From Bradyrhizobium sp. CSS354 (GTDB lineage Bacteria > Pseudomonadota > Alphaproteobacteria > Rhizobiales > Xanthobacteraceae): 64,000 nucleotides of DNA. Positions 19,293 to 26,705 of the stretch are shown here, one piece after another. The first letter of the stretch is position 1. Each line of letters opens with the position of its first letter. The DNA lies in assembly GCF_029051725.1 (NCBI RefSeq), contig NZ_JAACFU010000005.1, positions 310,001 through 374,000 of the forward strand, read 5' to 3'. The notes under the pieces are model-generated. The model made no database searches and was not told where the DNA came from. It saw only the letters and a list, made by a program, of their open reading frames with translations. The translations under genes and the position numbers were made by a program.

Positions 19293-19727
19293 TTAGCCGC
19301 GGCGCAGCGCGAAATGTGCGCCGCAGAATGCCATCACGGCACCGAGGCCCAGCGCGGCAATCCCGGCCAGCACGCCCGAGACCGTCGGCACCGGGCTCGG
19401 CGCCGAGGCCACTTGGCCCGCGCCCGCAAGCAGCAGCACGCCGACCGCGATCAGGAACTGCCGCATCCGTCGCGGAATCTGGCCCGAGACGGCGCTCTGC
19501 ATCAGGGTCGCCGTGAAATAGCCGCCGGAGAAGCCGACGGAGGCGATCAACCACCAGGCGATCGCCGCGCCCGCCGGTATGAACACGTGGGTGTCCGAGT
19601 GCCAGAGGCCGCCGAGGTCGAGCCCGTAGCGGGCGCCCAGCATGTGCACGGCGAGCGCGAGCAGCACGCCGGAGATCACGGCCGCGCCGAGAATCAGGCG
19701 GCGCGGAAAAAAAATCGTCTCAGCCAT
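19293..19727 (-). CDS. Small integral membrane protein, unknown
   Basis: 144 residues with about four hydrophobic helices (LILGAAVISGVLLALAVHML; FIPAGAAIAWWLIASVGF; FLIAVGVLLLAGAGQVA; VSGVLAGIAALGLGAVMAF). No family was recognised. It runs convergent to the cyclic-di-GMP gene, with stops 2 nt apart, and divergent from the next gene with about 80 nt between starts. MAETIFF at 19727 was chosen over an upstream start because it begins the hydrophobic region cleanly. Confidence 0.6.
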   Translation of the reverse strand: MAETIFFPRRLILGAAVISGVLLALAVHMLGARYGLDLGGLWHSDTHVFIPAGAAIAWWLIASVGFSGGYFTATLMQSAVSGQIPRRMRQFLIAVGVLLLAGAGQVASAPSPVPTVSGVLAGIAALGLGAVMAFCGAHFALRRG

Positions 19728-19806
19728 GTCTCGCTTGTAGGATGGGGCAGGGCGCTCGCGCAAGCGGATCGCAGACTGGATCGCCCGGATTGGATTGTTT
19801 GTGAAG

Positions 19807-20394
19807 ATGCAGGATTCGGGAGCTGAGGCGGCTGCGGGTGCGAGCTATGCCTATAAGGCTTCGTTGATCGGCTCGGCGCATCGATTCGAGCTGACGGAGG
19901 AGGGGCTGTCCTGGCACATCGCCGGCCGCAGCTCGCTTTGGCGTTATGACGAGATCAGTGCAATCCGGCTGTCGTTCCGCCCGGTGTCGATGCAGCAGCA
20001 CCGCTTTCGCGCCGATGTCAGCCACTCCAATGGCGGCCGCATCAGGATTCTGTCGACGAGCTGGCAGACGGCGGCGCTGATGGCACCGCAGGACAATGGT
20101 TTTCGGGATTTCATCGTCGCGCTGCACGCGCGCATGGCGCAGGCCGGCAGCCGCGCCGAGTTGACCGCGGGCCTTGGCCGCAGGACCTATTTGGCGATGC
20201 TGGCTTTTCTTGCGGTGCTTGCAGTAGCGATGACTGGGCTCCTGATCCGCGCGCTCGCGATCGGCGAATTTGCCGGCGCGCTGTTCATCATCGGCTTTGC
20301 CGCGCTGTTCGCCTGGCAGGTCGGCGGCTTCGTCCGGCGCAACCAGCCGCGGAGCTACGGTTTCGATCGCGTGCCGAGGGCCTTGCTGCCTTAA
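19807..20394 (+). CDS. Membrane-anchored PH-like domain protein, unknown
   Basis: 195 residues. The first 120 look like a small beta domain (FELTEEGLSWHIAGRSSLWRY, then VSMQQHRFRADVSH). Two hydrophobic helices follow (LAMLAFLAVLAVAMTGLLI; AGALFIIGFAALFAWQVGGF) and a basic tail. The layout resembles bacterial PH-domain-like membrane proteins; function unknown. ATG 19807 was taken; GTG 19801 is an alternative. It is divergent from the small membrane protein gene and convergent with the MocR gene. Confidence 0.6.
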   Translation: MQDSGAEAAAGASYAYKASLIGSAHRFELTEEGLSWHIAGRSSLWRYDEISAIRLSFRPVSMQQHRFRADVSHSNGGRIRILSTSWQTAALMAPQDNGFRDFIVALHARMAQAGSRAELTAGLGRRTYLAMLAFLAVLAVAMTGLLIRALAIGEFAGALFIIGFAALFAWQVGGFVRRNQPRSYGFDRVPRALLP

Positions 20395-20420
20395 ATGGCC
20401 GTGTTGCCCTGGACGGCGCG

Positions 20421-21764
20421 TTACTCCGTCGAGTCGAAATCCTCTTCCTTGGTGCCGAGCAGCGACGCGATCGTGCGCAGGCCGGAATCGAGTTGCTCGA
20501 ACGTGGGCGGGGCGAGCGCGAGCCGCACTGCGTTCGGTGCGTGGCCATGGGCGATCGCGAAGGTCGAGGACGGTGTCAGCGCGATGCCGCGCCGGGCGGC
20601 TGCGGCGACGAAGGTCTGCGAGCGCCAGTGTGCCGGCAGCGTGAGCCAGAGGTGATAGGAGCGTGGATCGGCGGAGAGCTGGTAGCCGGCGAGCAGCCTT
20701 GCCGCGGTCTGCTGGCGGCGCGCGGCGTCGATGCGTTTCAGCCGCGTCAGCTCGGCGACGGTGCCGTCTGCCATCAGCCGCTGCCCGGATGCGAGCGCAT
20801 GGCCTGACGCAATCCAGCCGCCGGTGCGGACCGCGCTCATCACGCTCTCACGCAATCGCGGCGGCGCGACGAGGATGCCGAGCGCGAGGCCCGGCGCGAC
20901 CTTCTTGGACAGGCTGTCGATCACGATGCAGCGGTCGGGGCCGAGCGCGGCCAGCGGGGTGTCGTCGGCCAGGAAGCCGTAGACGGCATCCTCGATGATG
21001 GTGAGATCGAGCTTCTCGGCAACGCGCATGATGTCGGCGCGCCGCGTCGCGTTCATGGTGACGCCGAGCGGGTTCTGGATGATGGGCTGGAGATACAGCG
21101 CCGACAGGTGTGCCTCGCGATGCGCCTTCTGGATGGCGTCGGGGCGCGCGCCGAATTCGTCCATCGGAATCGGGACCAGCGTCACGCCGAGCCGCGCGGC
21201 GATGCTCTTGACGTACGGATAGGTCAGCGCCTCGACGCCACAGCGGCCGCCGGTGGGAACGAGGGCTGCGAGGGCGGCCGCGAGCGACTGCTTGCCGTTG
21301 GCGGTGAAGACGATCTGCTCGGCCTGCGGCGCGAAATCCTTGCGCGCGAGATAGGCGGCGGCTGCATTGCGCGCGCTCTTGGTGCCGGTGCTGGTGGAGA
21401 CGCGCAGCGCGGATTCGAGCGCGTCGACGCGTTCGAGACCGGCAAGGCTCTTGGCGATCATCGCCCATTGCTGCGGCAGCAGCGGGTAATTGACCTCGAA
21501 ATCAATCCGCGCGTCGCGCGGTTCGCTCAGCGCCTCGACCTCCCGCCTGATGGCGCCGGAGATGAAGGTGCCTCGGCCGACCTCGCCGACGACGAGGCCG
21601 CGGCGGAGCAACTCCGTATAAACCCGGCTCGCGGTCGAGACCGCGATGCCGCGGTCATAGGCAAAATTACGCTGCGGCGGCAGCCGGTCGCCCGGCCTTA
21701 ACGTGCCGTTAGAGATATCGAGAGCAATGGCATCGGCAAGCTTCACGTATTCGAACTTGGACAT
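20421..21764 (-). CDS. MocR-type GntR regulator with aminotransferase domain
   Basis: 447 residues. The N-terminal GntR winged helix (YVKLADAIALDISNGTLRPG, then LPPQRNFAYDRGIAVSTASR) is fused to a fold-type I PLP aminotransferase-like domain. The PLP-binding Lys is in DSLSKKVAPG (about residue 284) and the cofactor-site YLQPIIQNPLG segment is present. MocR proteins sense PLP or amino-acid metabolites and control nearby genes. The target here is unclear; the divergent DUF1127 gene is a candidate because the two starts share a 183-nt region. Confidence 0.88.
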   Translation of the reverse strand: MSKFEYVKLADAIALDISNGTLRPGDRLPPQRNFAYDRGIAVSTASRVYTELLRRGLVVGEVGRGTFISGAIRREVEALSEPRDARIDFEVNYPLLPQQWAMIAKSLAGLERVDALESALRVSTSTGTKSARNAAAAYLARKDFAPQAEQIVFTANGKQSLAAALAALVPTGGRCGVEALTYPYVKSIAARLGVTLVPIPMDEFGARPDAIQKAHREAHLSALYLQPIIQNPLGVTMNATRRADIMRVAEKLDLTIIEDAVYGFLADDTPLAALGPDRCIVIDSLSKKVAPGLALGILVAPPRLRESVMSAVRTGGWIASGHALASGQRLMADGTVAELTRLKRIDAARRQQTAARLLAGYQLSADPRSYHLWLTLPAHWRSQTFVAAAARRGIALTPSSTFAIAHGHAPNAVRLALAPPTFEQLDSGLRTIASLLGTKEEDFDSTE

Positions 21765-21947
21765 TATTGCACCGAGAGCAATGTTTCACTTGCTCCGAGT
21801 AGTGTAGTGGAGCATTTAAGTTCCATCAAGCTCCATGATTGAGCCGAGGAGAGCGAGAGCAATCCGAGGCAAATGAGGTGCAGGCGCTCGGGCGCTTGCG
21901 CCAACGGCATCCGTTTCGCCGCGTGGACAACAGGCCGGAGAAGGACA

Positions 21948-22184
21948 ATGACCACGATCTCGCAGACCGCCGGGCGGAGTTTACGCTCATCCGCGTCAGA
22001 CGGATTTTTCCGCAAGCTGGCCAACGGCGCCTATGCGCTGTTCGACAGCCTGGAGCGCCGCTCCGCCGTCAAGACGCTGAACGACCTCGATGACCGCGCC
22101 TTGCGCGACATCGGGATCACGCGCAGCCAGATCGAGGACGCGGTCTACGGTCAGGCCAAAGCAGAACTGACGCGCTATCTGTAA
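21948..22184 (+). CDS. DUF1127 family small protein
   Basis: 78 residues; the C-terminal half carries the DUF1127 signature LNDLDDRALRDIGITRSQIEDAV. Such small basic proteins occur in many copies in Alphaproteobacteria, where several bind RNA or alter phosphate and carbon metabolism. GGAGAAGG at 21937-21944 supports the ATG at 21948, which removes an Arg-rich upstream extension. Confidence 0.85.
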   Translation: MTTISQTAGRSLRSSASDGFFRKLANGAYALFDSLERRSAVKTLNDLDDRALRDIGITRSQIEDAVYGQAKAELTRYL

Positions 22185-22199
22185 GCGCTTCGCTCTTGT

Positions 22200-22220
22200 C
22201 CCGGACGCGCTGCGTCCGGG
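22200..22220. repeat. Short perfect hairpin after the DUF1127 gene
   Basis: CCCGGACGC / GCGTCCGGG with a 3-nt loop, 15 nt after the stop codon. No T-run follows. It may stabilise or end the DUF1127 transcript. Confidence 0.5.
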
Positions 22221-22258
22221 GCACCAGACTGAGTTTTCAGGCACACCCGCTTCAACAT

Positions 22259-22339
22259 CGTCATTGCGAGCGCAGCGAAGCCAATCCAGAATCACACCGC
22301 GGAAAGACTCTGGATTGCTTCGCTGCGCTCGCAATGACG
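22259..22339. repeat. Hairpin repeat, CGTCATTGCGAGC family (copy 1)
   Basis: Left arm 22259-22290 and right arm 22309-22339 are near-perfect inverted repeats (one extra C in the left arm) around an 18-nt loop. The same arms occur at 55966-56045. I recall this as one of the commonest intergenic palindromes of Bradyrhizobium. Confidence 0.8.
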
Positions 22340-22389
22340 GCATTTGTGGGTAGCACTGTCGCTCCTTTAGCTCGTGCTTTCATCGTAGA

Positions 22390-22985
22390 CATACCTTCGC
22401 CCTCTCGCGGCTTGGTTCGCCCGAGCTTTGCTTCATCGCCTTGCCCTCTCAAGAAAGAGGGCGCAGGGAAGACCGGGCGCCGGCTGGCACCCGCGGTCCA
22501 CTGTGCGAAAGTTGCAGTAAGAAAATCTGCACAGCGGCATACAGGTGAAGCCAAAACGTCCGGCCTTCCCTTCGCAGCGGTTTTACGGCTTATGCCGTGC
22601 TCTCCCCGGGGAGCGATGCACTATTGCCCCCGTCGCCTCATGGATCGCTGATGCTGCGTGCCCGGTCGGTCCGCCACATCACCACAAGACTTGACGCACA
22701 GACCCCGGGCGTCAGGACGACACGGTTTTGCCGTACGCTGTCAACACCGGTCGTGTGCGCGACGCCTACGCTCACGGTTGCCCGCCCTGCGAAGCCATTC
22801 GCGCCGATGTGGCCCAGCGTCCGCCGCCGTCCGGCCCGCGTTCGTGACGATCGCGATACGCCCCTCTTCCTTGGGCCGGGTTGCCGCGACACATACGTGA
22901 TTTCCGAAGTTCGGTAAAGTAGAATATTTTCAGCGGCGGGCGTTGACCTGCAGTTTTGGTATTTTGCCCGACGGGCAACGCAGGG
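22390..22985. repeat. Dispersed Bradyrhizobium-type repeat element of about 0.6 kb
   Basis: This stretch has no convincing gene but carries strings I remember from many Bradyrhizobium intergenic regions: GAAGACCGGGCGCCGGCTGG, CCGTGCTCTCCCCGGGGAGC, CGTCAGGACGACACGG, ACATACGTGATTTCCGAAG and TTTTGCCCGACGGGCAAC. Short open frames within it are Arg/Pro-rich and probably spurious. The ends are approximate. The identification rests on memory, not on a search. It is flanked by two hairpin repeats. Confidence 0.6.
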
Positions 22986-22989
22986 GCTT

Positions 22990-23067
22990 GTAGCCCGGAT
23001 GAGCGAAGCGATATCCGGGAATCGTGACACGAGCTGTCCCGGGTATCGCTTCGCTCACCCGGGCTAC
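22990..23067. repeat. Hairpin repeat, GTAGCCCGGATGAGCGAAGC family
   Basis: Left arm 22990-23020 and right arm 23037-23067 match at 29 of 31 positions as inverted repeats, with a 16-nt loop. It directly follows the 0.6-kb repeat and ends 38 nt from the uspA stop, where it could help terminate that transcript. Confidence 0.8.
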
Positions 23068-23105
23068 GACCTGGCAGCTTGCAATGCTGAGTTTCGCCGC
23101 AACGC

Positions 23106-23531
23106 TCAGTGCCTCACCACCAGCACCGAGCACTTGGCGTAGCGCACGACATGCCCGGCATTGGAGCCGAGGAAGTAGGTGCGCATCGCCGGCCGGTGCG
23201 AGGTCATCACGATCAGCTCGGCTTTCATGTGCACGGCTTCCTCCAGGATCTCGTGGTAGATGCCGCCCTGGCGCACCACGCTGGAGATGCGGGATGGCTC
23301 GATGCCGGATTCGCGTGCGACGATGGCGAGGGCTTCTTCCGAGGTCTGGCGCTGCTGTTCGTCGAAATCGGCCGGGACGTATTCGGCCAGCATCACCGGC
23401 GTCATCGGCAGCACGTTGAGCAGGCGCACCACGCCGCTCCAGGTCTGCGACAGCGTTGCCGCGGTCGCGATCGCCGGCTTGGCCAGATCGGTGTCGGCGA
23501 GGTCGATGGGCACGAGGATGGACTTGAACAT
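23106..23531 (-). CDS. Universal stress protein, UspA family
   Basis: 141 residues. The start MFKSILVPIDLADTDLA and the end MTSHRPAMRTYFLGSNAGHVVRYAKCSVLVVRH are typical UspA, including the G-(2)-G-(9)-type ATP-loop region modified as GSNAGHVVRYAKCSV. These proteins are induced in stationary phase or stress and bind nucleotides. GGAGG lies 6 nt before ATG 23531. Confidence 0.9.
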   Translation of the reverse strand: MFKSILVPIDLADTDLAKPAIATAATLSQTWSGVVRLLNVLPMTPVMLAEYVPADFDEQQRQTSEEALAIVARESGIEPSRISSVVRQGGIYHEILEEAVHMKAELIVMTSHRPAMRTYFLGSNAGHVVRYAKCSVLVVRH

Positions 23532-23641
23532 CTGCGCCTCCAATCTTGCGGTCAGGACGTCTTGCGATCAGGAAGTTTTGGCTGGATCAACCGGTCGAGA
23601 CGGCGCGCTACGCGTCTCATTCCGATCGAAGCAGCCATAAG

Positions 23642-24172
23642 CTAACGAAGCAGCTTTGGGCTGACGAACTGCACCAGTTTGCCGCGGCGGTAGGCCACGT
23701 CGGCCCAATCCTTGACGTCAAAATCGAAGATCGCAAGCCCCGCGGTGGGGAGATTGTCGGCGAGCGCCTTGGCGGCGGCCGGATCGCCGCCACCCGTCAG
23801 CATCAAGGCGACCTCGTGCATGCCCGGATTGTGGCCGATCAGCAGCAACTGCTTCGGGTCGGCCGGGACGGTCGCGGTGCGAATGGTCTCGAGGATCTGC
23901 GCAGGATCGGCGCCGTAGAGTTCCGGCAGGATCTCGACCTGCGGCGCCGCGACGCGGTCCTTCATCGCCTCCCAGGCGATGTCCCAGGTCTGCCGGGCCC
24001 GGACGGCATGCGACACCAGCACGGTCTCGGGAAAGGGCGGATGGGTGGCGATCCAGTCGCCGAGCTGCGCGGCATCCCGGCGGCCGCGGTCGTCGAGACG
24101 CCGATCCTGGTCACGGCCGCTCGGCGCGTCGGTCTCGGTTTTGGCGTGACGCAGCAGCAGCAAACGGCGCAT
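23642..24172 (-). CDS. SixA-type histidine phosphatase
   Basis: 176 residues with the histidine-phosphatase signature LLLLRHAKTE (catalytic His at about residue 9), a second basic cluster SHAVRARQTWD and the late catalytic LIGHNPGMHEV. E. coli SixA removes phosphate from His of phosphotransfer proteins; the partner here is unknown. ATG 24172 puts the first strand MRRLLLLRHA at the N-terminus as in the family. Confidence 0.85.
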   Translation of the reverse strand: MRRLLLLRHAKTETDAPSGRDQDRRLDDRGRRDAAQLGDWIATHPPFPETVLVSHAVRARQTWDIAWEAMKDRVAAPQVEILPELYGADPAQILETIRTATVPADPKQLLLIGHNPGMHEVALMLTGGGDPAAAKALADNLPTAGLAIFDFDVKDWADVAYRRGKLVQFVSPKLLR

Positions 24173-24268
24173 GGCATTCTCGAATCGTTGCACGACCAAA
24201 GGACAATCTGAGAGGATAATCTACAGGCGCCGGTCGAGGACAAGGTGACAAGCGGCCGCTCAGGCTTT

Positions 24269-24309
24269 TAAAGCGCGATGAGATTAGGGCGAATCGTCAT
24301 CGCGCTTTA
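24269..24309. repeat. Inverted repeat TAAAGCGCGATGA
   Basis: Left arm 24269-24281 and right arm 24297-24309 are perfect inverted repeats with a 15-nt loop. It lies directly before the GAGCATGATC hairpin; together they fill the gap between the divergent sixA-like and FAD oxidoreductase genes. Confidence 0.7.
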
Positions 24310-24321
24310 GGTTATTGTTTC

Positions 24322-24369
24322 GAGCATGATCTTTCGGAAAACCGCTGCACAGTTTTCCGGATCATGCTC
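24322..24369. repeat. Hairpin repeat, GAGCATGATC/CGGAAAAC family (copy 2)
   Basis: A perfect 10-bp outer stem (GAGCATGATC / GATCATGCTC) and a perfect 8-bp inner stem (CGGAAAAC / GTTTTCCG), with a TTT bulge and a 9-nt loop. It ends 12 nt before the FAD oxidoreductase start, so in the mRNA it would sit next to the ribosome binding site. Confidence 0.75.
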
Positions 24370-24381
24370 TAAGAAAACGAC

Positions 24382-25866
24382 ATGAGCGAGACTTTCACAA
24401 GCGTGTCCCAGGAAGAAGCCGGCTTTCGCGACCGGGCGCGGCTGTCGTTCGACCTCGATGCGGACATTTGCGTCATCGGGGCCGGGCTTGCCGGACTCTC
24501 CATCGCGCTGGAGGCGGCCCGGCTCGGGGCCAGCGTCGCGGTGCTCGAGGGCCGCCATGTCGGCTGGAACGCCTCCGGCAACCAGCTCGGCACCGTGATG
24601 CCCGGCTTCGCGCTGCCGCTCGCCGAGCTGATCGAGCGCATCGGCTTCGAGGACGCGCGGGAATTGTGGACGCTGTCGAAAGAGGGCGCCGAGTTCGTCC
24701 GGGCCAACGCCACCGAAGAGAACATGCCGGGGATCGGCCCGAGCGACGGCGTGCTGGAGGTCTCCAACGTCGATGCCGGCGACCGGCTGATCAGCCGGTT
24801 GCAGATGCTCACCGAGGATTTCGACACCGAGGTCGAGGGCTGGCAGGCCGATCGCGTCCGCGAGGTGCTCAAGACCGATCACTACTTCCACGGCGTGTAT
24901 TATCCGAGGGCGTTCCAGGTCGACGGGCGCAAATATGTGCACGGCCTCGCGGCGCTGGCGCGGCGGGCGGGGGCGCGCATCTTCGAGGATACGCCGGTCG
25001 TCAGCATCGATCATTCCGGTATCCGCAAGCGCATCGTCACGCCCTCGGCGCGGCTGCGCGCCACCCACATCGTGCTTGCCGGCAACATCCATCTCGGGGC
25101 GCCGTTGCGGCGCCTGTCGGAAACGCTGCTGCCGGTCTGGCGCTATACCGGCATCACCGCGCCGCTCGGCGAGCGCGTGCACGAGATCATGTCCTTCAGG
25201 GGATCGGTGATGGATTCCGACGGCGTCGATCATTTTCGGATCGTCGATGGCGACCGCCTGATGTGGGAGAGCCCGGAGACCACCTGGGCGGCGCGCCCGC
25301 AACGCTTTGCGGGCGCCGTCAGGCGGCGGATCCGGTCCATCTTTCCCCAACTCGGCAATGTCGAAATCACCGAAACCTTCGGCGGCGCCACCGGCCAGAC
25401 CGTGCATGGCATGCCGCAGATCGGCCAGTTGCGCAAAGGCCTGTGGGTGGCCAGCGGGTTCGGCCGCCAGGGCATGAACACCTCGGCCATGGCCGGGCAG
25501 ATGATCGCGCGCAGCATCCTGTGGGGCGACGAGCGCTGGAAGCTGTTCTCACCGTTCGAGCTGGTCTGGGCCGGGGGAACGACGGGGCGGGTTGCCGGCC
25601 AACTGGTCGGAATCTGGGGCAGGGCGAGTTCCGCCGCGGCAGGCTCGCTTGCGCGCTATCGTGAACGTGCCAGGATCAAGGACCGGCAACGCGAGACGCG
25701 CCTCGCCGAAGCCAACCGGGCTGCCGGCACCGGGCCGCGCCGGCCGCCGTCAGGTGTCAGGCCGCGGCTTACCCAGCCGAAAACTGCGTCCGAAACCGTG
25801 GAACGAGCCTCGCGCGACGACAGCGTCTCGCACGAGACCCGAGAAAAATCCCGCCCGGAAGTGTAA
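24382..25866 (+). CDS. FAD-dependent oxidoreductase, DAO family
   Basis: 494 residues. The N-terminal Rossmann motif is CVIGAGLAGLSIALEAARLG followed by a Glu (VAVLEG) at about 32-58. Next come RHVGWNASGNQLGTVMPG, as in D-amino-acid oxidase-like or PuuB/OrdL enzymes, and the C-terminal FAD region WVASGFGRQGMNTSAMAGQM. The last 80 residues are low-complexity and charged, longer than usual. The substrate is probably a secondary or D-amino compound; no partner gene fixes it. Confidence 0.82.
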   Translation: MSETFTSVSQEEAGFRDRARLSFDLDADICVIGAGLAGLSIALEAARLGASVAVLEGRHVGWNASGNQLGTVMPGFALPLAELIERIGFEDARELWTLSKEGAEFVRANATEENMPGIGPSDGVLEVSNVDAGDRLISRLQMLTEDFDTEVEGWQADRVREVLKTDHYFHGVYYPRAFQVDGRKYVHGLAALARRAGARIFEDTPVVSIDHSGIRKRIVTPSARLRATHIVLAGNIHLGAPLRRLSETLLPVWRYTGITAPLGERVHEIMSFRGSVMDSDGVDHFRIVDGDRLMWESPETTWAARPQRFAGAVRRRIRSIFPQLGNVEITETFGGATGQTVHGMPQIGQLRKGLWVASGFGRQGMNTSAMAGQMIARSILWGDERWKLFSPFELVWAGGTTGRVAGQLVGIWGRASSAAAGSLARYRERARIKDRQRETRLAEANRAAGTGPRRPPSGVRPRLTQPKTASETVERASRDDSVSHETREKSRPEV

Positions 25867-25922
25867 CGTACGCGGTTAAAGCCCGTATCTCAGGGCATGG
25901 ACGCTCCCTCATGGAGAATGAG

Positions 25923-26435
25923 ATGTTTGACCGCCGCATCCTGTTGACGACTGTCGCCGGCCTGTTTGGCCTTGCGGCCTTCCGCTGGCTCAGAGCATCG
26001 CCCGCGGAGGCTGGAGAGAAAGCCGCACAGAAATTCGAGATCGAGAAGACGGACGCCGAATGGCGTGCCCAGCTCACGCCGCAGCAATATGAGATCCTGC
26101 GCAAGGAAGGCACCGAGCGGCCGGGCTCCAGCCCGCTGCTCAAGGAGCACCGCAAGGGCGTCTTCGCCTGCGCCGGCTGCGACCTGCCGCTGTTCGCCTC
26201 CGACACCAAATTCGAGAGCGGCACGGGCTGGCCCAGCTTCTACCAGCCGATCGAGGGCAATGTCGGCAAGACCGAGGATCGCACCTTTGGCATGCTCCGC
26301 ACCGAGGTGCATTGCCGGCGCTGCGGCGGCCATCTCGGGCACGTGTTCGACGACGGTCCGAAGCCGACCGGATTGCGCTACTGCATCGACGGTTTCGGGC
26401 TGGTCTTCCACCCCGCGGCTGCATCCGCAACGTAG
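25923..26435 (+). CDS. msrB: Exported peptide-methionine (R)-S-oxide reductase
   Basis: 170 residues. The core has two Zn-type CxxC pairs (CAGC and CRRC), the substrate segment SGTGWPSFYQPI, GHLGHVFDDGP, and the catalytic Cys in LRYCIDGFGLVF. The usual motif is RYCIN, so Asp replaces Asn here. The N-terminus MFDRRILLTTVAGLFGLAAF has a twin-arginine followed by a hydrophobic stretch, so export to the periplasm (Tat or Sec) is likely. There it would repair oxidised methionines. GGAG 6 nt upstream supports ATG 25923. Confidence 0.87.
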   Translation: MFDRRILLTTVAGLFGLAAFRWLRASPAEAGEKAAQKFEIEKTDAEWRAQLTPQQYEILRKEGTERPGSSPLLKEHRKGVFACAGCDLPLFASDTKFESGTGWPSFYQPIEGNVGKTEDRTFGMLRTEVHCRRCGGHLGHVFDDGPKPTGLRYCIDGFGLVFHPAAASAT

Positions 26436-26447
26436 GCCTTTCTCCTC

Positions 26448-26528
26448 GTCATTCCGGGGCGGTCCGCAGGACCGAACCGGGAATCTCGAGGTTCCGGATT
26501 CGATGCTGACGCATCGCTCCGGAACGAC
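26448..26528. repeat. Degenerate GTCATTCCGGGGC-type hairpin element
   Basis: GTCATTCCGGGGC at the left and GCTCCGGAACGAC at the right form an imperfect outer stem, with GGAA...TTCC pairing inside (GGAATCTCGAGGTTCC). I recall this family as common between Bradyrhizobium genes. Confidence 0.55.
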
Positions 26529-26565
26529 AATCGTGCCGGCAATTGTTGCCGGTCCCGGCAATTGT

Positions 26566-26592
26566 GCCCCGGTCATCAGACCGGGGCTTTTT
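26566..26592 (+). terminator. Rho-independent terminator between msrB and flgE
   Basis: A perfect 9-bp stem GCCCCGGTC / GACCGGGGC with ATCA loop and TTTTT (26588-26592). It isolates the flagellar operon from upstream transcription. Confidence 0.85.
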
Positions 26593-26625
26593 CGTCAAGT
26601 CATTGATTTCCTGAGAAAACCCGCA

Positions 26626-26642
26626 TTGGCATAGCCCTTGCG
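26626..26642 (+). promoter_or_regulatory. Sigma-54 promoter of the flgE-flgK-flgL operon
   Basis: TTGGCATAGCCCTTGCG has GG and GC separated by exactly 10 nt and matches TTGGCAC-N5-TTGC closely. It would start transcription near 26653, giving a leader of about 53 nt. Hook operons in Caulobacter are also sigma-54 dependent. Confidence 0.7.
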
Positions 26643-26705
26643 ACAGTCTCCTCCGACTGCGGCCATGGTCGACCGGCCGCCGAGATCGGATCTGGAGACA
26701 AAGTT

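Noticed and set aside
22597..23030. Several short frames on both strands inside the 0.6-kb repeat.
   Set aside because: Arg/Pro-rich, no shared start signal, and they lie within what looks like a dispersed non-coding element.
23532..23640. GGAAT-N16-CGTC upstream of uspA as an EcfG promoter.
   Set aside because: Two departures from the consensus in short motifs; not better than expected by chance.
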